NCBI GenBank assembly: GCA_008032955.1 | Contig: CP032046.1 | Span: 434,001 to 498,000, forward strand | Direction: 5' to 3' | Length of the DNA stretch: 64,000 bases | Origin: Helicobacter pylori | GTDB taxonomy: Bacteria; Campylobacterota; Campylobacteria; Campylobacterales; Helicobacteraceae | Shown: piece after piece, positions 18,145-30,100 of the stretch | Position numbering within the stretch: the first letter of the stretch is position 1 | How the letters are laid out: each line of letters starts with the position of its first letter | The notes under the pieces: model-generated | Databases searched by the model: none | The model's input: only the letters and a program-made list of their open reading frames with translations | What the model was told of the DNA's origin: nothing | Program-made: the position numbers and the translations under genes

Positions 18145-19578
18145 ATGAATACTATTATAAGATGCATGAGCTTATTAGGCTTATGTGTTACTCTCACTCT
18201 AGCGCAAACCCCCTCTAAAACCCCCGATGAAATCAAGCAAATCCTTAACAATTATAGCCATAAGAATTTAAGACTCATTGATCCGCCGACAAGTTCTTTA
18301 GAAGCGACACCGGGTTTTTTACCCTCGCCCAAAGAAACAGCGACTACGATCAATCAAGAGATCGCTAAATACCATGAAAAAAGCGATAAGGCCGCTTTGG
18401 GGCTTTATGAATTGCTTAAGGGGGCTACCACCAATCTCAGTTTGCAAGCGCAAGAACTCAGTGTCAAGCAAGCGATGAAAAACCACACCATCGCCAAAGC
18501 GATGTTTTTGCCCACTTTGAACGCGAGTTATAACTTTAAAAATGAAAACAGGGATACCCCAAACTTTAAGCATTATAACACGCAACAACTCCAAGCTCAA
18601 GTTACATTGAATGTGTTTAATGGCTTTAGCGATGTGAATAATGTCAAAGAAAAGTCTGCGACTTACCGATCCACTGTGGCTAATTTAGAGTATAGCCGCC
18701 AGAGCGTGTATTTGCAAGTGGTGCAACAATACTATGAGTATTTTAATAACCTCGCTCGCATGATCGCTTTACAAAAGAAATTGGAGCAAATCCAAACGGA
18801 CATTAAAAGGGTTACCAAACTCTATGACAAAGGGCTAACGACGATTGATGATTTGCAAAGCTTAAAAGCGCAAGGGAATTTGAGCGAATACGATATTTTG
18901 GACATGCAATTCGCTTTGGAGCAAAACCGCTTGACTTTGGAGTATCTTACTAATCTCAATGTGAAAAATTTAAAAAAGACCACGATTGATGCGCCTAATT
19001 TGCAATTGAGAGAAAGGCAAGACTTGGTTTCTTTAAGGGAGCAAATTTCTGCGCTCAAATACCAAAACAAGCAACTCAATTATTACCCCAAGATAGATGT
19101 GTTTGACTCATGGCTTTTTTGGATCCAAAAACCCGCTTACGCTTTGGGGGGTTTTGGGAACTTCTTCCCGGGTCAGCAAAACACGGCTGGGGTTACTGCG
19201 ACTTTGAATATTTTTGATGATATAGGCTTGAGCTTGCAAAAACAATCCATCATGTTAGGCCAATTAGCGAATGAAAAGAATTTAGCGTATAAAAAGCTAG
19301 AGCAAGAAAAAGACGAACAGCTTTACAGAAAGTCGCTTGATATTGCTAGAGCCAAGATTGAATCTTCAAAGGCTAGTTTGGATGCGGCTAATCTTTCTTT
19401 TGCCAATATTAAAAGGAAATACGACGCTAATTTAGTGGATTTCACCACTTATTTAAGGGGCTTAACCACGCGCTTTGATGCAGAAGTGGCTTACAATTTA
19501 GCGCTCAACAATTATGAAGTGCAAAAAGCCAATTACATTTTCAACAGCGGGCATAAAATAGACGACTATGTGCATTAA
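18145..19578 (+). CDS. hefA: Outer-membrane efflux protein HefA (TolC family)
   Basis: A 477-residue TolC-type protein with an N-terminal signal peptide (MSLLGLCVTLTLAQ). Two long coiled-coil-rich regions are seen (residues about 170-270 and 370-460), typical of the outer-membrane factor repeats (LYDKGLTTIDDLQSLKAQGN, KRKYDANLVDFTTYLRG). It forms the exit duct for the HefABC RND pump. A GGGGG ribosome-binding site precedes the ATG. First gene of the hefABC operon (HP0605-0607). Confidence 0.94.
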   Translation: MNTIIRCMSLLGLCVTLTLAQTPSKTPDEIKQILNNYSHKNLRLIDPPTSSLEATPGFLPSPKETATTINQEIAKYHEKSDKAALGLYELLKGATTNLSLQAQELSVKQAMKNHTIAKAMFLPTLNASYNFKNENRDTPNFKHYNTQQLQAQVTLNVFNGFSDVNNVKEKSATYRSTVANLEYSRQSVYLQVVQQYYEYFNNLARMIALQKKLEQIQTDIKRVTKLYDKGLTTIDDLQSLKAQGNLSEYDILDMQFALEQNRLTLEYLTNLNVKNLKKTTIDAPNLQLRERQDLVSLREQISALKYQNKQLNYYPKIDVFDSWLFWIQKPAYALGGFGNFFPGQQNTAGVTATLNIFDDIGLSLQKQSIMLGQLANEKNLAYKKLEQEKDEQLYRKSLDIARAKIESSKASLDAANLSFANIKRKYDANLVDFTTYLRGLTTRFDAEVAYNLALNNYEVQKANYIFNSGHKIDDYVH

Positions 19579-19587
19579 GGGATAAAA

Positions 19588-20292
19588 ATGATACGAAAAA
19601 TTTTAATAGGACTTTTTTTGAGTTTTTTGAGCATGGAAGCTGGCGAAAAAGTGTATGCGATTTTCAACGTGAAAGCGGTGCAAGATTCCAAGCTCACCTT
19701 AGACAGCACAGGGATTGTGGATAGCATTAAGGTTACTGAGGGGAGCGTGGTCAAAAAGGGCGATGTTTTGTTGCTTTTGTATAATCAAGACAAACAGGCT
19801 CAAAGCGATTCCACCGAGCAACAACTCATTTTCGCTAAAAAGCAATACCAACGATACAGCAAAATTGGGGGTGCTGTGGATAAAAACACTCTAGAGGGTT
19901 ATGAGTTCACTTACAGGCGTTTGGAATCGGATTACGCTTATTCTATTGCGGTATTGAATAAAACCATTTTAAGAGCCCCTTTTGATGGCGTGATAGCGAG
20001 TAAAAACATTCAAGTGGGCGAAGGGGTGAGCGCGAATAACACGGTGTTATTGAGACTAGTCAGCCATGCTAGGAAATTGGTTATTGAATTTGATTCTAAA
20101 TATATTAATGCAGTCAAAGTGGGGGATACTTACACTTATTCTATAGATGGGGATTCCAATCAGCATGAAGCTAAAATCACTAAGATTTACCCCACGGTTG
20201 ATGAAAACACCAGGAAAGTGAGCGCTGAAGCCCTTTTATCTAAGCCTATGGCAGTGGGGCTTTTTGGCGATGGGTTTATCCAAACGAAATAA
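19588..20292 (+). CDS. hefB: Periplasmic membrane-fusion protein HefB
   Basis: A 234-residue adaptor with a signal peptide (IGLFLSFLSMEAG), lipoyl-like half motifs (TGIVDSIKVTEGSVVKKGDVL and LRAPFDGVIASKNIQVGEGV) and a short hairpin between. It links HefA to HefC in the periplasm. It is shorter than most RND adaptors, as is normal for HefB. Gaps of nine bases to both neighbours show operon structure. Confidence 0.93.
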   Translation: MIRKILIGLFLSFLSMEAGEKVYAIFNVKAVQDSKLTLDSTGIVDSIKVTEGSVVKKGDVLLLLYNQDKQAQSDSTEQQLIFAKKQYQRYSKIGGAVDKNTLEGYEFTYRRLESDYAYSIAVLNKTILRAPFDGVIASKNIQVGEGVSANNTVLLRLVSHARKLVIEFDSKYINAVKVGDTYTYSIDGDSNQHEAKITKIYPTVDENTRKVSAEALLSKPMAVGLFGDGFIQTK

Positions 20293-20301
20293 TAGGATAT
20301 T

Positions 20302-23300
20302 TTGATGTATAAAACAGCGATTAATCGTCCTATTACGACCTTGATGTTTGCTTTGGCGATTGTCTTTTTTGGGACTATGGGGTTTAAAAAATTGAGCGTG
20401 GCGCTTTTCCCTAAAATTGACTTGCCTACGGTGGTGGTTACTACGACTTATCCTGGGGCTAGTGCTGAAATCATAGAAAGTAAGGTAACCGATAAGATTG
20501 AAGAAGCGGTGATGGGGATTGATGGGATCAAAAAGGTTACTTCCACGAGTTCTAAAAATGTGAGTATCGTCGTCATTGAATTTGAATTAGAAAAACCTAA
20601 TGAAGAAGCCCTAAACGATGTGATGAATAAAATTTCTTCGGTGCGTTTTGATGACTCCAACATTAAAAAACCCTCTATCAATAAATTTGATACCGACAGC
20701 CAAGCCATTATTTCATTGTTTGTGAGCAGTTCAAGCGTGCCAGCTACAACCCTTAATGACTACGCTAAAAACACCATTAAACCCATGCTCCAAAAAATCA
20801 ATGGGGTAGGGGGCGTGCAGCTCAACGGCTTTAGGGAGCGCCAGATTAGGATTTATGCGGATCCCACTTTGATGAATAAATACAATCTCACTTATGCTGA
20901 TCTTTTCAGCACGCTTAAAGCGGAGAATGTGGAAATTGATGGGGGGCGCATTGTCAATAGCCAAAGGGAATTGTCTATTTTAGTGAATGCGAATAGTTAT
21001 AGCGTTGCGGATGTGGAAAAGATCCAAGTGGGTAACCATGTGCGTCTTGGCGATATTGCAAAAATTGAAATCGGTTTGGAAGAAGACAACACTTTTGCGA
21101 GCTTTAAAGACAAACCCGGTGTGATTTTAGAAATCCAAAAGATTGCCGGAGCGAATGAAATTGAAATCGTGGATAGGGTGTATGAAGCGTTAAAACACAT
21201 TCAAGCCATTAGCCCTAGCTATGAAATCAGACCCTTTTTAGACACCACGAGCTATATCCGCACCTCTATTGAAGACGTGAAATTTGATCTAATCTTAGGG
21301 GCGATTTTAGCGGTTTTAGTGGTGTTTGCGTTCTTGCGTAACGGCACGATCACCCTCGTTTCAGCGATCTCTATCCCTATTTCTATCATGGGGACTTTTG
21401 CGCTCATCCAATGGATGGGCTTTTCATTAAACATGCTCACCATGGTGGCTTTAACGCTAGCGATAGGGATTATCATTGATGATGCGATTGTGGTGATTGA
21501 AAACATCCATAAAAAGCTAGAAATGGGCATGAGCAAACGCAAAGCGAGCTATGAGGGGGTGAGGGAAATTGGCTTTGCTCTAGTGGCGATTTCAGCGATG
21601 CTGCTCTCTGTGTTTGTGCCTATAGGGAACATGAAAGGCATTATCGGGCGCTTTTTCCAAAGTTTTGGGATCACGGTGGCTTTAGCGATCGCTCTATCGT
21701 ATGTGGTGGTCGTTACGATTATCCCTATGGTAAGCTCAGTGGTGGTCAATCCCAGGCATTCTCGTTTTTACGTGTGGAGTGAGCCTTTTTTTAAGGCTTT
21801 AGAGTCTCGTTATACCAGATTGCTCCAATGGGTATTAAACCACAAGCTCATTATCTTTATAGCGGTGGTTTTGGTGTTTGTGGGTTCGCTTTTTGTGGCT
21901 TCTAAATTGGGTATGGAGTTCATGCTGAAAGAAGATAGGGGGAGGTTTTTAGTGTGGCTTAAGGCTAAACCGGGCGTGAGCATAGATTACATGACGCAAA
22001 AGAGTAAGATCTTTCAAAAAGCGATTGAAAAACATGATGAAGTGGAATTCACCACCTTGCAAGTGGGTTATGGCACCACACAAAACCCTTTTAAGGCTAA
22101 GATTTTTGTGCAGCTCAAGCCTTTAAAAGAGCGCAAAAAAGAGGGTGAATTGGGGCAATTTGAGTTGATGAGCGTTTTAAGGAAAGAGTTGAGAAGCTTG
22201 CCTGAAGCTAAAGGTTTAGATACTATTAATCTTTCTGAAGTCTCGCTTTTAGGTGGCGGTGGGGATAGTTCGCCTTTTCAAACTTTTGTGTTTTCCCATT
22301 CTCAAGAAGCGGTGGATAAAAGCGTGGCGAATTTGAAAAAATTCTTATTGGAAAGCCCTGAGTTAAAAGGCAAGATTGAAGGCTATCATACGAGCACGAG
22401 CGAATCGCAACCGCAACTGCAACTCAAAATCTTAAGACAAAACGCCAACAAATACGGCGTGAGTGCTCAAACCATTGGAGCAGTGGTGAGCTCTGCTTTC
22501 TCTGGGACTTCTCAAGCGAGCGTGTTCAAAGAAGATGGTAAAGAATACGACATGATCATTAGAGTGCCTGATGACAAGCGCGTTTCTGTAGAAGACATCA
22601 AACGCTTGCAAGTGCGTAATAAATACGATAAATTGATGTTTTTAGACGCTTTAGTGGAAATCGCAGAAACTAAAAGCCCGTCCAGTATTTCTCGTTATAA
22701 CCGCCAACGCAGCGTTACGGTGCTCGCTCAACCTAAAGCGGGTATCTCTTTAGGGGAAATTTTAACGCAAGTGAGTAAAAACACTAAAGAATGGCTGGTT
22801 GAAGGGGCGAATTACAGATTTACCGGTGAAGCGGATAACGCTAAAGAGACTAATGGGGAGTTTTTGATCGCTTTAGCGACAGCGTTTGTGTTGATCTATA
22901 TGATTTTAGCGGCGTTGTATGAGTCTATTTTAGAGCCTTTTATCATCATGGTTACCATGCCTTTAAGCTTTTCAGGGGCATTTTTCGCTCTAGGTTTAGT
23001 GCATCAGCCTTTGAGCATGTTCTCTATGATAGGCTTGATCTTGCTCATTGGTATGGTGGGTAAAAACGCCACGCTTTTAATTGATGTGGCGAATGAAGAG
23101 CGTAAAAAAGGTTTGAATATCCAAGAAGCTATTTTATTTGCCGGCAAAACCCGTCTAAGACCGATTTTAATGACGACCATTGCGATGGTTTGCGGCATGC
23201 TGCCTTTAGCGTTGGCGAGCGGGGATGGAGCGGCGATGAAATCCCCTATAGGGATTGCGATGAGTGGGGGCTTAATGATTTCTATGGTGTTAAGCTTACT

Positions 23301-23385
23301 CATTGTGCCGGTGTTTTATCGTTTGCTCGCTCCCATAGATGATAAAATCAAGCGGTTTTATCAAAACCAAAAAGCTTTAGAATGA
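20302..23385 (+). CDS. hefC: RND efflux transporter HefC
   Basis: A 1027-residue inner-membrane proton/drug antiporter of the RND (AcrB/HAE1) family. It has the expected 12-segment pattern with large periplasmic loops after TM1 and TM7. Family signatures include LFPKIDLPTVVVTTTYPGAS, the proton-relay aspartates in IGIIIDDAIVVIENI, and GMVGKNATLLIDVANEE. HefABC confers intrinsic resistance to several antibiotics and to bile-type compounds. Its stop overlaps the following gene by four bases. Confidence 0.96.
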   Translation: MMYKTAINRPITTLMFALAIVFFGTMGFKKLSVALFPKIDLPTVVVTTTYPGASAEIIESKVTDKIEEAVMGIDGIKKVTSTSSKNVSIVVIEFELEKPNEEALNDVMNKISSVRFDDSNIKKPSINKFDTDSQAIISLFVSSSSVPATTLNDYAKNTIKPMLQKINGVGGVQLNGFRERQIRIYADPTLMNKYNLTYADLFSTLKAENVEIDGGRIVNSQRELSILVNANSYSVADVEKIQVGNHVRLGDIAKIEIGLEEDNTFASFKDKPGVILEIQKIAGANEIEIVDRVYEALKHIQAISPSYEIRPFLDTTSYIRTSIEDVKFDLILGAILAVLVVFAFLRNGTITLVSAISIPISIMGTFALIQWMGFSLNMLTMVALTLAIGIIIDDAIVVIENIHKKLEMGMSKRKASYEGVREIGFALVAISAMLLSVFVPIGNMKGIIGRFFQSFGITVALAIALSYVVVVTIIPMVSSVVVNPRHSRFYVWSEPFFKALESRYTRLLQWVLNHKLIIFIAVVLVFVGSLFVASKLGMEFMLKEDRGRFLVWLKAKPGVSIDYMTQKSKIFQKAIEKHDEVEFTTLQVGYGTTQNPFKAKIFVQLKPLKERKKEGELGQFELMSVLRKELRSLPEAKGLDTINLSEVSLLGGGGDSSPFQTFVFSHSQEAVDKSVANLKKFLLESPELKGKIEGYHTSTSESQPQLQLKILRQNANKYGVSAQTIGAVVSSAFSGTSQASVFKEDGKEYDMIIRVPDDKRVSVEDIKRLQVRNKYDKLMFLDALVEIAETKSPSSISRYNRQRSVTVLAQPKAGISLGEILTQVSKNTKEWLVEGANYRFTGEADNAKETNGEFLIALATAFVLIYMILAALYESILEPFIIMVTMPLSFSGAFFALGLVHQPLSMFSMIGLILLIGMVGKNATLLIDVANEERKKGLNIQEAILFAGKTRLRPILMTTIAMVCGMLPLALASGDGAAMKSPIGIAMSGGLMISMVLSLLIVPVFYRLLAPIDDKIKRFYQNQKALE

Positions 23386-23951
23386 AAAAGATTGTTTTCA
23401 TTTTGGCTCTATGGGTGGGTTTGTTAGGGGCGTTTGAGCCTAAAAAAAGTCATATTTATTTTGGGGCTATGGTGGGTTTAGCCCCCATTAAAATAACCCC
23501 AAAACCGGCTAGTGATTCTTCCTATACGGCTTTTTTATGGGGGGCTAAAGGGGGGTATCAATTCGCTTTTTTTAAAGCTTTAGCGTTAAGGGGTGAATTT
23601 TCCTACCTTATGGCAATCAAACCCACCGCATTGCACACGATTAACACTTCTTTATTGAGCTTAAATATGGACGTGTTAAGCGATTTTTACACTTATAAAA
23701 AATATAGCTTTGGGGTGTATGGGGGGCTTGGGATAGGGTATTTTTATCAAAGCAACCATTTAGGCATGAAAAATAGTTCGTTTATGGGTTATAACGGGCT
23801 AATTAATGTAGGGCTTGGCAGCACGATCGATCGCCACCACCGCATAGAGCTTGGGGCTAAAATCCCTTTTTCAAAGACTAGAAATTCTTTTAAAAATTCT
23901 TATTTTTTAGAGAGCGTTTTTATCCATGCGGCTTATAGTTATATGTTTTAA
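23382..23951 (+). CDS. Putative outer-membrane protein (HP0608-like)
   Basis: A 189-residue protein whose ATG overlaps the hefC stop (ATGA), so it is translated with the pump operon. It has a signal peptide (IVFILALWVGLLGAFEP) and alternating strands ending AAYSYMF with terminal Phe, as in outer-membrane barrels (HIYFGAMVGLAP, LGIGYFYQSN, RIELGAKIPF). Function is unknown; its position suggests an envelope role linked with HefABC, which is inference. Confidence 0.65.
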   Translation: MKKIVFILALWVGLLGAFEPKKSHIYFGAMVGLAPIKITPKPASDSSYTAFLWGAKGGYQFAFFKALALRGEFSYLMAIKPTALHTINTSLLSLNMDVLSDFYTYKKYSFGVYGGLGIGYFYQSNHLGMKNSSFMGYNGLINVGLGSTIDRHHRIELGAKIPFSKTRNSFKNSYFLESVFIHAAYSYMF

Positions 23952-24041
23952 GAGAGAATAAAAAATAGCCTATTGGTGGTCGTTATCAATAAGATAAGAT
24001 CCTTATGATATAAGGAGATTGTGCCGTTTTTAATTAAATTG

Positions 24042-24047
24042 TATAAT
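24042..24047 (+). promoter_or_regulatory. Probable -10 box for faaA
   Basis: TATAAT preceded by TG (extended -10) lies 55 bases before the faaA start. The 150-base gap between HP0608-like and faaA holds no ORF. The stretch upstream is AT-rich and includes a hairpin-forming CCTTATGATATAAGG (24001-24015). Confidence 0.6.
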
Positions 24048-24101
24048 TGATAGCATCAAAAAATATAACAACGAGTATGATCACATGAAAGGGTTCAAAA
24101 T

Positions 24102-27100
24102 ATGACTTATAGAAGTAGCAAAATAGATTTAAAGAATGAACGCTTTAGTAAAAACCGCTCGTTTAAGGGCGTTAAAAAGAAAATCGCTAAAAAATATACA
24201 ATCAAAAACTCGCCTTTGACAATTTACTCCTTAAAAACGCATTCAAATTCTTCTCTATCCTTTAATAAAAAAATCTTCTTAGGGCTTGGGTTTGTTTCAG
24301 CTTTGAGCGCTGAAGATTATAATAGTTCGGTGTATTGGCTCAATAGCGTGAATGAAAATAACAGCAACAAATCCTACTATATCAGCCCTTTACGCACTTG
24401 GGCTAGGGGGAATAGGAATTTCACGCAAAATTATAACAATAGTAAATTATACATAGGGACAAAAAACGCTTCCGCAACGCCCAATCATTCTTCTATATGG
24501 TTTGGGGAAAAGGGCTATATCGGTTTTATTACAGGGGTTTTTAAGGCAAAAGACATTTTTATCACAGGGGCTGTTGGCTCAGGTAATGAGTGGAAAACCG
24601 GTGGGGGGGCGATACTGGTTTTTGAAAGCTCAAACGAATTAAACACTAATGGGGCTTATTTTCAAAATAACAGAGCTGGGACACAAACTTCTTGGATCAA
24701 TTTGATTTCCAATAACAGCGTGAATTTGACAAACACGAATTTTGGCAACCAAACCCCTAATGGGGGCTTTAATGCTATGGGGCGAAAGATCACTTATAAT
24801 GGCGGAACAATCAATGGTGGGAATTTTGGCTTTGATAACGTGGATAGCAATGGCACAACCACCATTAGCGGAGTAACTTTCAACAATAACGGCGCGCTCA
24901 CTTATAAGGGTGGGAATGGTATCGGGGGGAGCATCACCTTTACTAACTCTAATATCAATCATTACAAACTCAATCTTAACGCCAATAGCGTTACCTTTAA
25001 TAACAGCACTCTGGGGAGCATGCCTAATGGCAACACTAATACTATAGGGAATGCCTATATTCTTAATGCAAATAATATTACTTTTAATAATTTGACCTTC
25101 AATGGGGGTTGGTTCGTTTTTAATAGATCTGATGCTCATGTTAATTTTCAAGGCACAACCACGATCAATAACCCCACTTCGCCTTTTGTCAATATGACCG
25201 GTAAAGTTACTATTAATCCTAATGCGATTTTTAATATTCAAAATTACACGCCTAGTATAGGGAGCGCTTACACGCTCTTTAGCATGAAAAATGGCAACAT
25301 CACTTATAATGATGTGGATAATTTATGGAATATCATCAGGCTTAAAAACACGCAAGCCACAAAAGACGCTGATAAAAATCATACAAGCTCAAATAACAAC
25401 ACCCACACTTACTATGTAACCTACAATTTAGGCGGCACGCTCTATAATTTTAGGCAAATTTTTAGCCCTGATTCCATTGTTTTACAATCTATCTATTATG
25501 GTGCGAACAATATTTATTACACCAATAGCGTGAATATCCATGACAATGTCTTTAATTTAAAAAATATTAACGATGATAGGGCTGATACGATTTTTTATCT
25601 CAACGGCTTGAACACTTGGAATTACACTAATGCGAAATTCACTCAAACCTATGGCGGGAAAAATAGTGCTTTAGTCTTTAACGCTACGACCCCTTGGGCT
25701 AATGGCACGATCCCTAAATCTAACAGCACGGTGCGTTTTGGGGGGTATGAGGGAGTCAATTGGGGGAAAACGGGCTATATCACCGGCACTTTCACAGCCG
25801 ATAGGGTTTATATCACCGGTAACATGATGTCTGGTAATGGTGCTCAAACCGGTGGGGGGGCGACTTTGAATTTTGTGGGCGCAACTGAAATCAATATCGC
25901 TGGGGCTGATTTTAAAAACCTAAAAACCACTTCGCAAAACTCTTACATGACTTTTATCGCCTTAGGGGATAGCTCTGGTAGCGGTAAAATTAATGTTTCT
26001 CAGTCTGATTTTTACGATTGGACGGGTGGAGGGTATGATTTTACCGGTAATGGCGTTTTTGATAGCGTGAATTTCAACAAGGCTTATTACAAATTTCAAG
26101 GCGCTGAAAATTCTTACCATTTTAAAAACACGAATTTTTTAGCAGGGAATTTCAAATTCCAGGGCAAGACCACCATTGAAAAATCCGTTTTAAGCGACGC
26201 TTCCTACACTTTTGATGGCGCGAATAACACCTTTAATGAAGACAAATTTAATGGCGGTTCGTTTAATTTCAACCATGCAGAGCAGACAAACGCTTTTAAT
26301 AACAACTCGTTTAATGGCGGTTCGTTTAATTTCAACGCCAAGCAAGTGGATTTTAATGGGAATGTTTTTAATGGGGGCGTGTTTAATTTCAATAATACCC
26401 CTAAAGCCAGTTTTACTAACGACACTTTTAATGTGAATAACCAATTCAAAATAAATGGCGCTCAAACGGATTTTACTTTCAATAAGGGCGTTGTTTTTAA
26501 CATGCAAGGGCTTTTGAGTAGCCTAAGCGTAGGCACGACTTATCAATTGCTTAACGCTAAAAGCGTGGATTATAAGGATAATAACGCTTTGTATCAAATA
26601 TTGCGTTGGATTAGTGGGGAAAACCCTAGCGGCACGCTAGTAAATAAGGATCAATCCACGCCAAACAGCACTAAAATTTATAATGTCCAATTCACCGATA
26701 ACGGCTTGACTTACTACATCAAAGAAAATTTTAATAACGGGATCACGCTCACTCGTTTATGCACTCTAGGGTATACGCATTGCGTGAATATCCATAATGA
26801 GGTATTTCATCTTAAAAATATCAATAATAACGCCAGTAACACCGTGTTCTACCTCAACGGCATGACGACTTGGAAGATTGCTGGCACAGGCGTTTTCACG
26901 CAAGATTATAGCGGCGCTAACAGCGTTTTAGTGTTCAATCAGACCACCCCTTTCCTTGCTGGGGCGAATCCTACTTCTAATAGCGTGGTGGGTTTTGGGA
27001 AAACTTCAGGGGCTGAATGGGGGCTAGTGGGCTATATTCAAGGCGTTTTTAAAGCGAGTCAAATTGATATTACCGGCACGATTCGCTCTGGTAATGGGGC

Positions 27101-30100
27101 CAAAACCGGTGGGGGTGCGACTTTAGTGTTTAACGCTCAAAAGCGTTTGAATATCGCTAACGCTCATTTGAATAACGATAAAGCCGGTTTGCAAAATTCA
27201 TGGATGAATTTCATTGTTAATAATGGCAACTTGAATGCAACAAACGCAAATTTTAGCAACCAAACCCCGCATGGAGGCTTTAACCTTAAAGCGAATGATA
27301 TTACTTTTAATGGGGGGTCTGTGAGTGGAGAGGGGAATTTTGGCGTGGATAACGCCAATAGCAATGGCACAACCACCATTAGCGGAGTAACTTTCAATAA
27401 TAATGGCACTTTGATTTATAAAGGGGGCGAAAACAGCGCCGGGAATTCTTTAACCCTAGAAAACAACACCTTCAATTCTTATAATATCAACGCCAGAGTG
27501 CAAAACCTTATTTTTAACAACAACTCGTTTAATGGCGGGAGCTATTCGTTTAATGACACTAAAAACACCACTTTTAAAGGCACAAACACGCTTATTAATA
27601 GCGATCCTTTCAGCCGCCTTAAAGGATCAGTCTCTATTGAAAATGATAGTATTTTTAACATTGAAAGGAATTTGACCGATAAAACCACTTACACGCTTTT
27701 AAGCGGGGATAGCATCAAATACAATAACCAAGCTTTAGCGGACAATGCTTTCTCGCAAAATTTATGGAATTTGATCCATTATGGTGGCGAGAGAGGGACT
27801 TTATTAAGAACGGAGAAAAACACTTATTTTGTGCAATTCACCCAAAGCAACGGCCAAAAATTTGTTTTTGAAGAAACTTTTAATTCTAGCTCTATCACCT
27901 ATAAATATTTCACTATCCATTCTTCGTCTTTCCACACAGATAATGATTCTAAGGATATTTGGAGTCAGGTGAGGAAGCAATTTGACTTCATTCCAGGAAA
28001 AACCCCTGTGTGCGTTGGCGTGTGCTATATCGCGCCTTATAAAAATCAAGACCTTATTGGCTCTAGCGCTTTTGCATGGTCGCTGAACTTTGGGGCTACG
28101 GTGGTGGGGACTTTGCTGTTAGGGAGTGCTCAAGAAAAGGCTAATGACAATGGCGGATCGATCTGGTTTGGTAAGAATAATTTGTTGTATTTGCATGGCA
28201 ATTTTAACGCGACTAATATCTTTTTAACGAATAACTTTAATGTCGGCAACCCTAACGCCGGCGGTGGGGCGACAATCAATTTTAACGCTGATGAAACCTT
28301 GAACGCTGACGGGTTAAATTACACGAATTTCCAAACCGTGGCTTTAGGCTTACAAACCAGCGCGAGCCAGCATTCCTGGGCGAATTTTAATTCCAGGCTT
28401 TCTATGGAGATTAAAAATTCTAACTTTAGGGATTTCACATGGGGAGGCTTTAATTTTAACTCAGGGCGTATCGCTTTTGAAAACACCACTTTTAGCGGCT
28501 GGACTAATATTAACGGAGCGACTGAGAGCGGCTCATCGTATGTGAATATGGTTGCGAATACGGATTTGGTATTTTCTAATTCCATTTTAGGGGGGGCATC
28601 CGTTATGATTTGAAAGCTAATAACATTATTTTCAATAACTCTCAAATAGTCATTGATGTGTCTAAGAACGTGAATCAGTCATCATTGAATGGGAATGTTA
28701 CTTTCAATCATTCCAGGCTTTCAGTCAAGCCCAACGCTGCTATTAATATTGGGGATAGCCAAACCCAAACGACTTTAGAAAACGCTTCAAGCCTTTCTTT
28801 TTACAACAACAGCGTGGCGAATTTTAACGGCACAACCGCTTTTAACGGGGTGTCTTATTTGAACTTGAACCCTAACGCTCAAGTAAGCTTCAATCAAGCG
28901 AATTTCAATAACGCTAATGTAACCTTTTATGGCATTCCTTTATTTGGTAAGACGCCTGATTTTGGCAACTCTGCACGCCTGATTAATTTCAAAGGGAATA
29001 CGAATTTTAATCAAGCGACGCTCAATTTAAGGGCTAAAAATATCCATATCAATTTCCAAGGGGCTTCCACTTTTGAAAATAACTCTACGATGAATTTGGC
29101 TGAAAGTTCTCAAGCGAGTTTTAATACGCTTAGCGTAGAGGGGGAAACAAATTTCAATCTCAATAACTCAAGCTTGTTGAATTTCAATGGCGATAGCGTT
29201 TTTAACGCTCCTGTGAGTTTTTATGCCAATAATTCTCAAATTTCTTTCACTAAATTAGCGACCTTTAATTCTAATGCCTTGTTTGATTTAGAAAACAACA
29301 GCACCCTGAATTTTCAAAGCGTTCTTTTAAATGGTGCTTTAAATCTATTAGGCAATGGCAGTAACGCTCTATCTATTAATGCAAGCGGGAATTTCAGCTT
29401 TGGATCTCAAGGCGTTTTGAATCTGTCTAATGTGAATTTGTTTGATGCAAAAAACAAGCCCTTAGTTTATAATATTTTACAAGCTCAAAACATTCAGGGT
29501 TTGATGGGGAATAACGGCTATGAGAAGATCCGTTTTTATGGCATACAGATTGACAAGGCTGACTACTCGTTTAATAACGGCGTTCATTCGTGGAGATTCA
29601 CTAACCCGCTCAATACGACTGAAACGATTACAGAAACCTTGCATAACAACCGCTTGAAAGTGCAGATTTCTCAAAACGGCGTTTCTAATAATGAGATGTT
29701 CAATCTCGCTCCTAGCTTGTATTTTTACCAAAAAAACCCTTATAATGAAACCGAGAATTCCTATAATTACACAAGCGATAAGGCCGGCACTTATTATTTG
29801 AGTAGCAATATCAAAGGCTTTAATCAAAACAATGAAACACCCGGGACTTATAACGCGCAAAACCAGCCATTACAAGCCTTACACATTTATAATCAGACTA
29901 TCACTAAGCAAGATTTGAACATGATCGCCAGCTTGGGTAAGGAGTTTTTGCCTAAAATAGCCAATCTTTTATCTTCAGGGGCTTTAGATCATCTCAATCT
30001 CAATAGCCCGAATGGTTTTGAAACTCTTTTTGATATTTTAAAGAAATATGGTATTGCTTTAAACCAAGCAAATTGGAAGAGCTTATTAAAGATTATCAAT

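Noticed and set aside
24603..24609. G7 tract near the faaA start as a phase switch (also 25854-25860 and 31466-31472)
   Set aside because: All three are in frame and encode the common TGGGA-type or TGGE codons of the passenger. They could slip in principle, but the frame break lies at 28590.
24639..25241. Long antisense ORF of 200 codons opposite faaA
   Set aside because: It mirrors the Asn/Gly-rich repeat coding strand, has no ribosome-binding site and no recognisable motif; similar shadows occur all along faaA.
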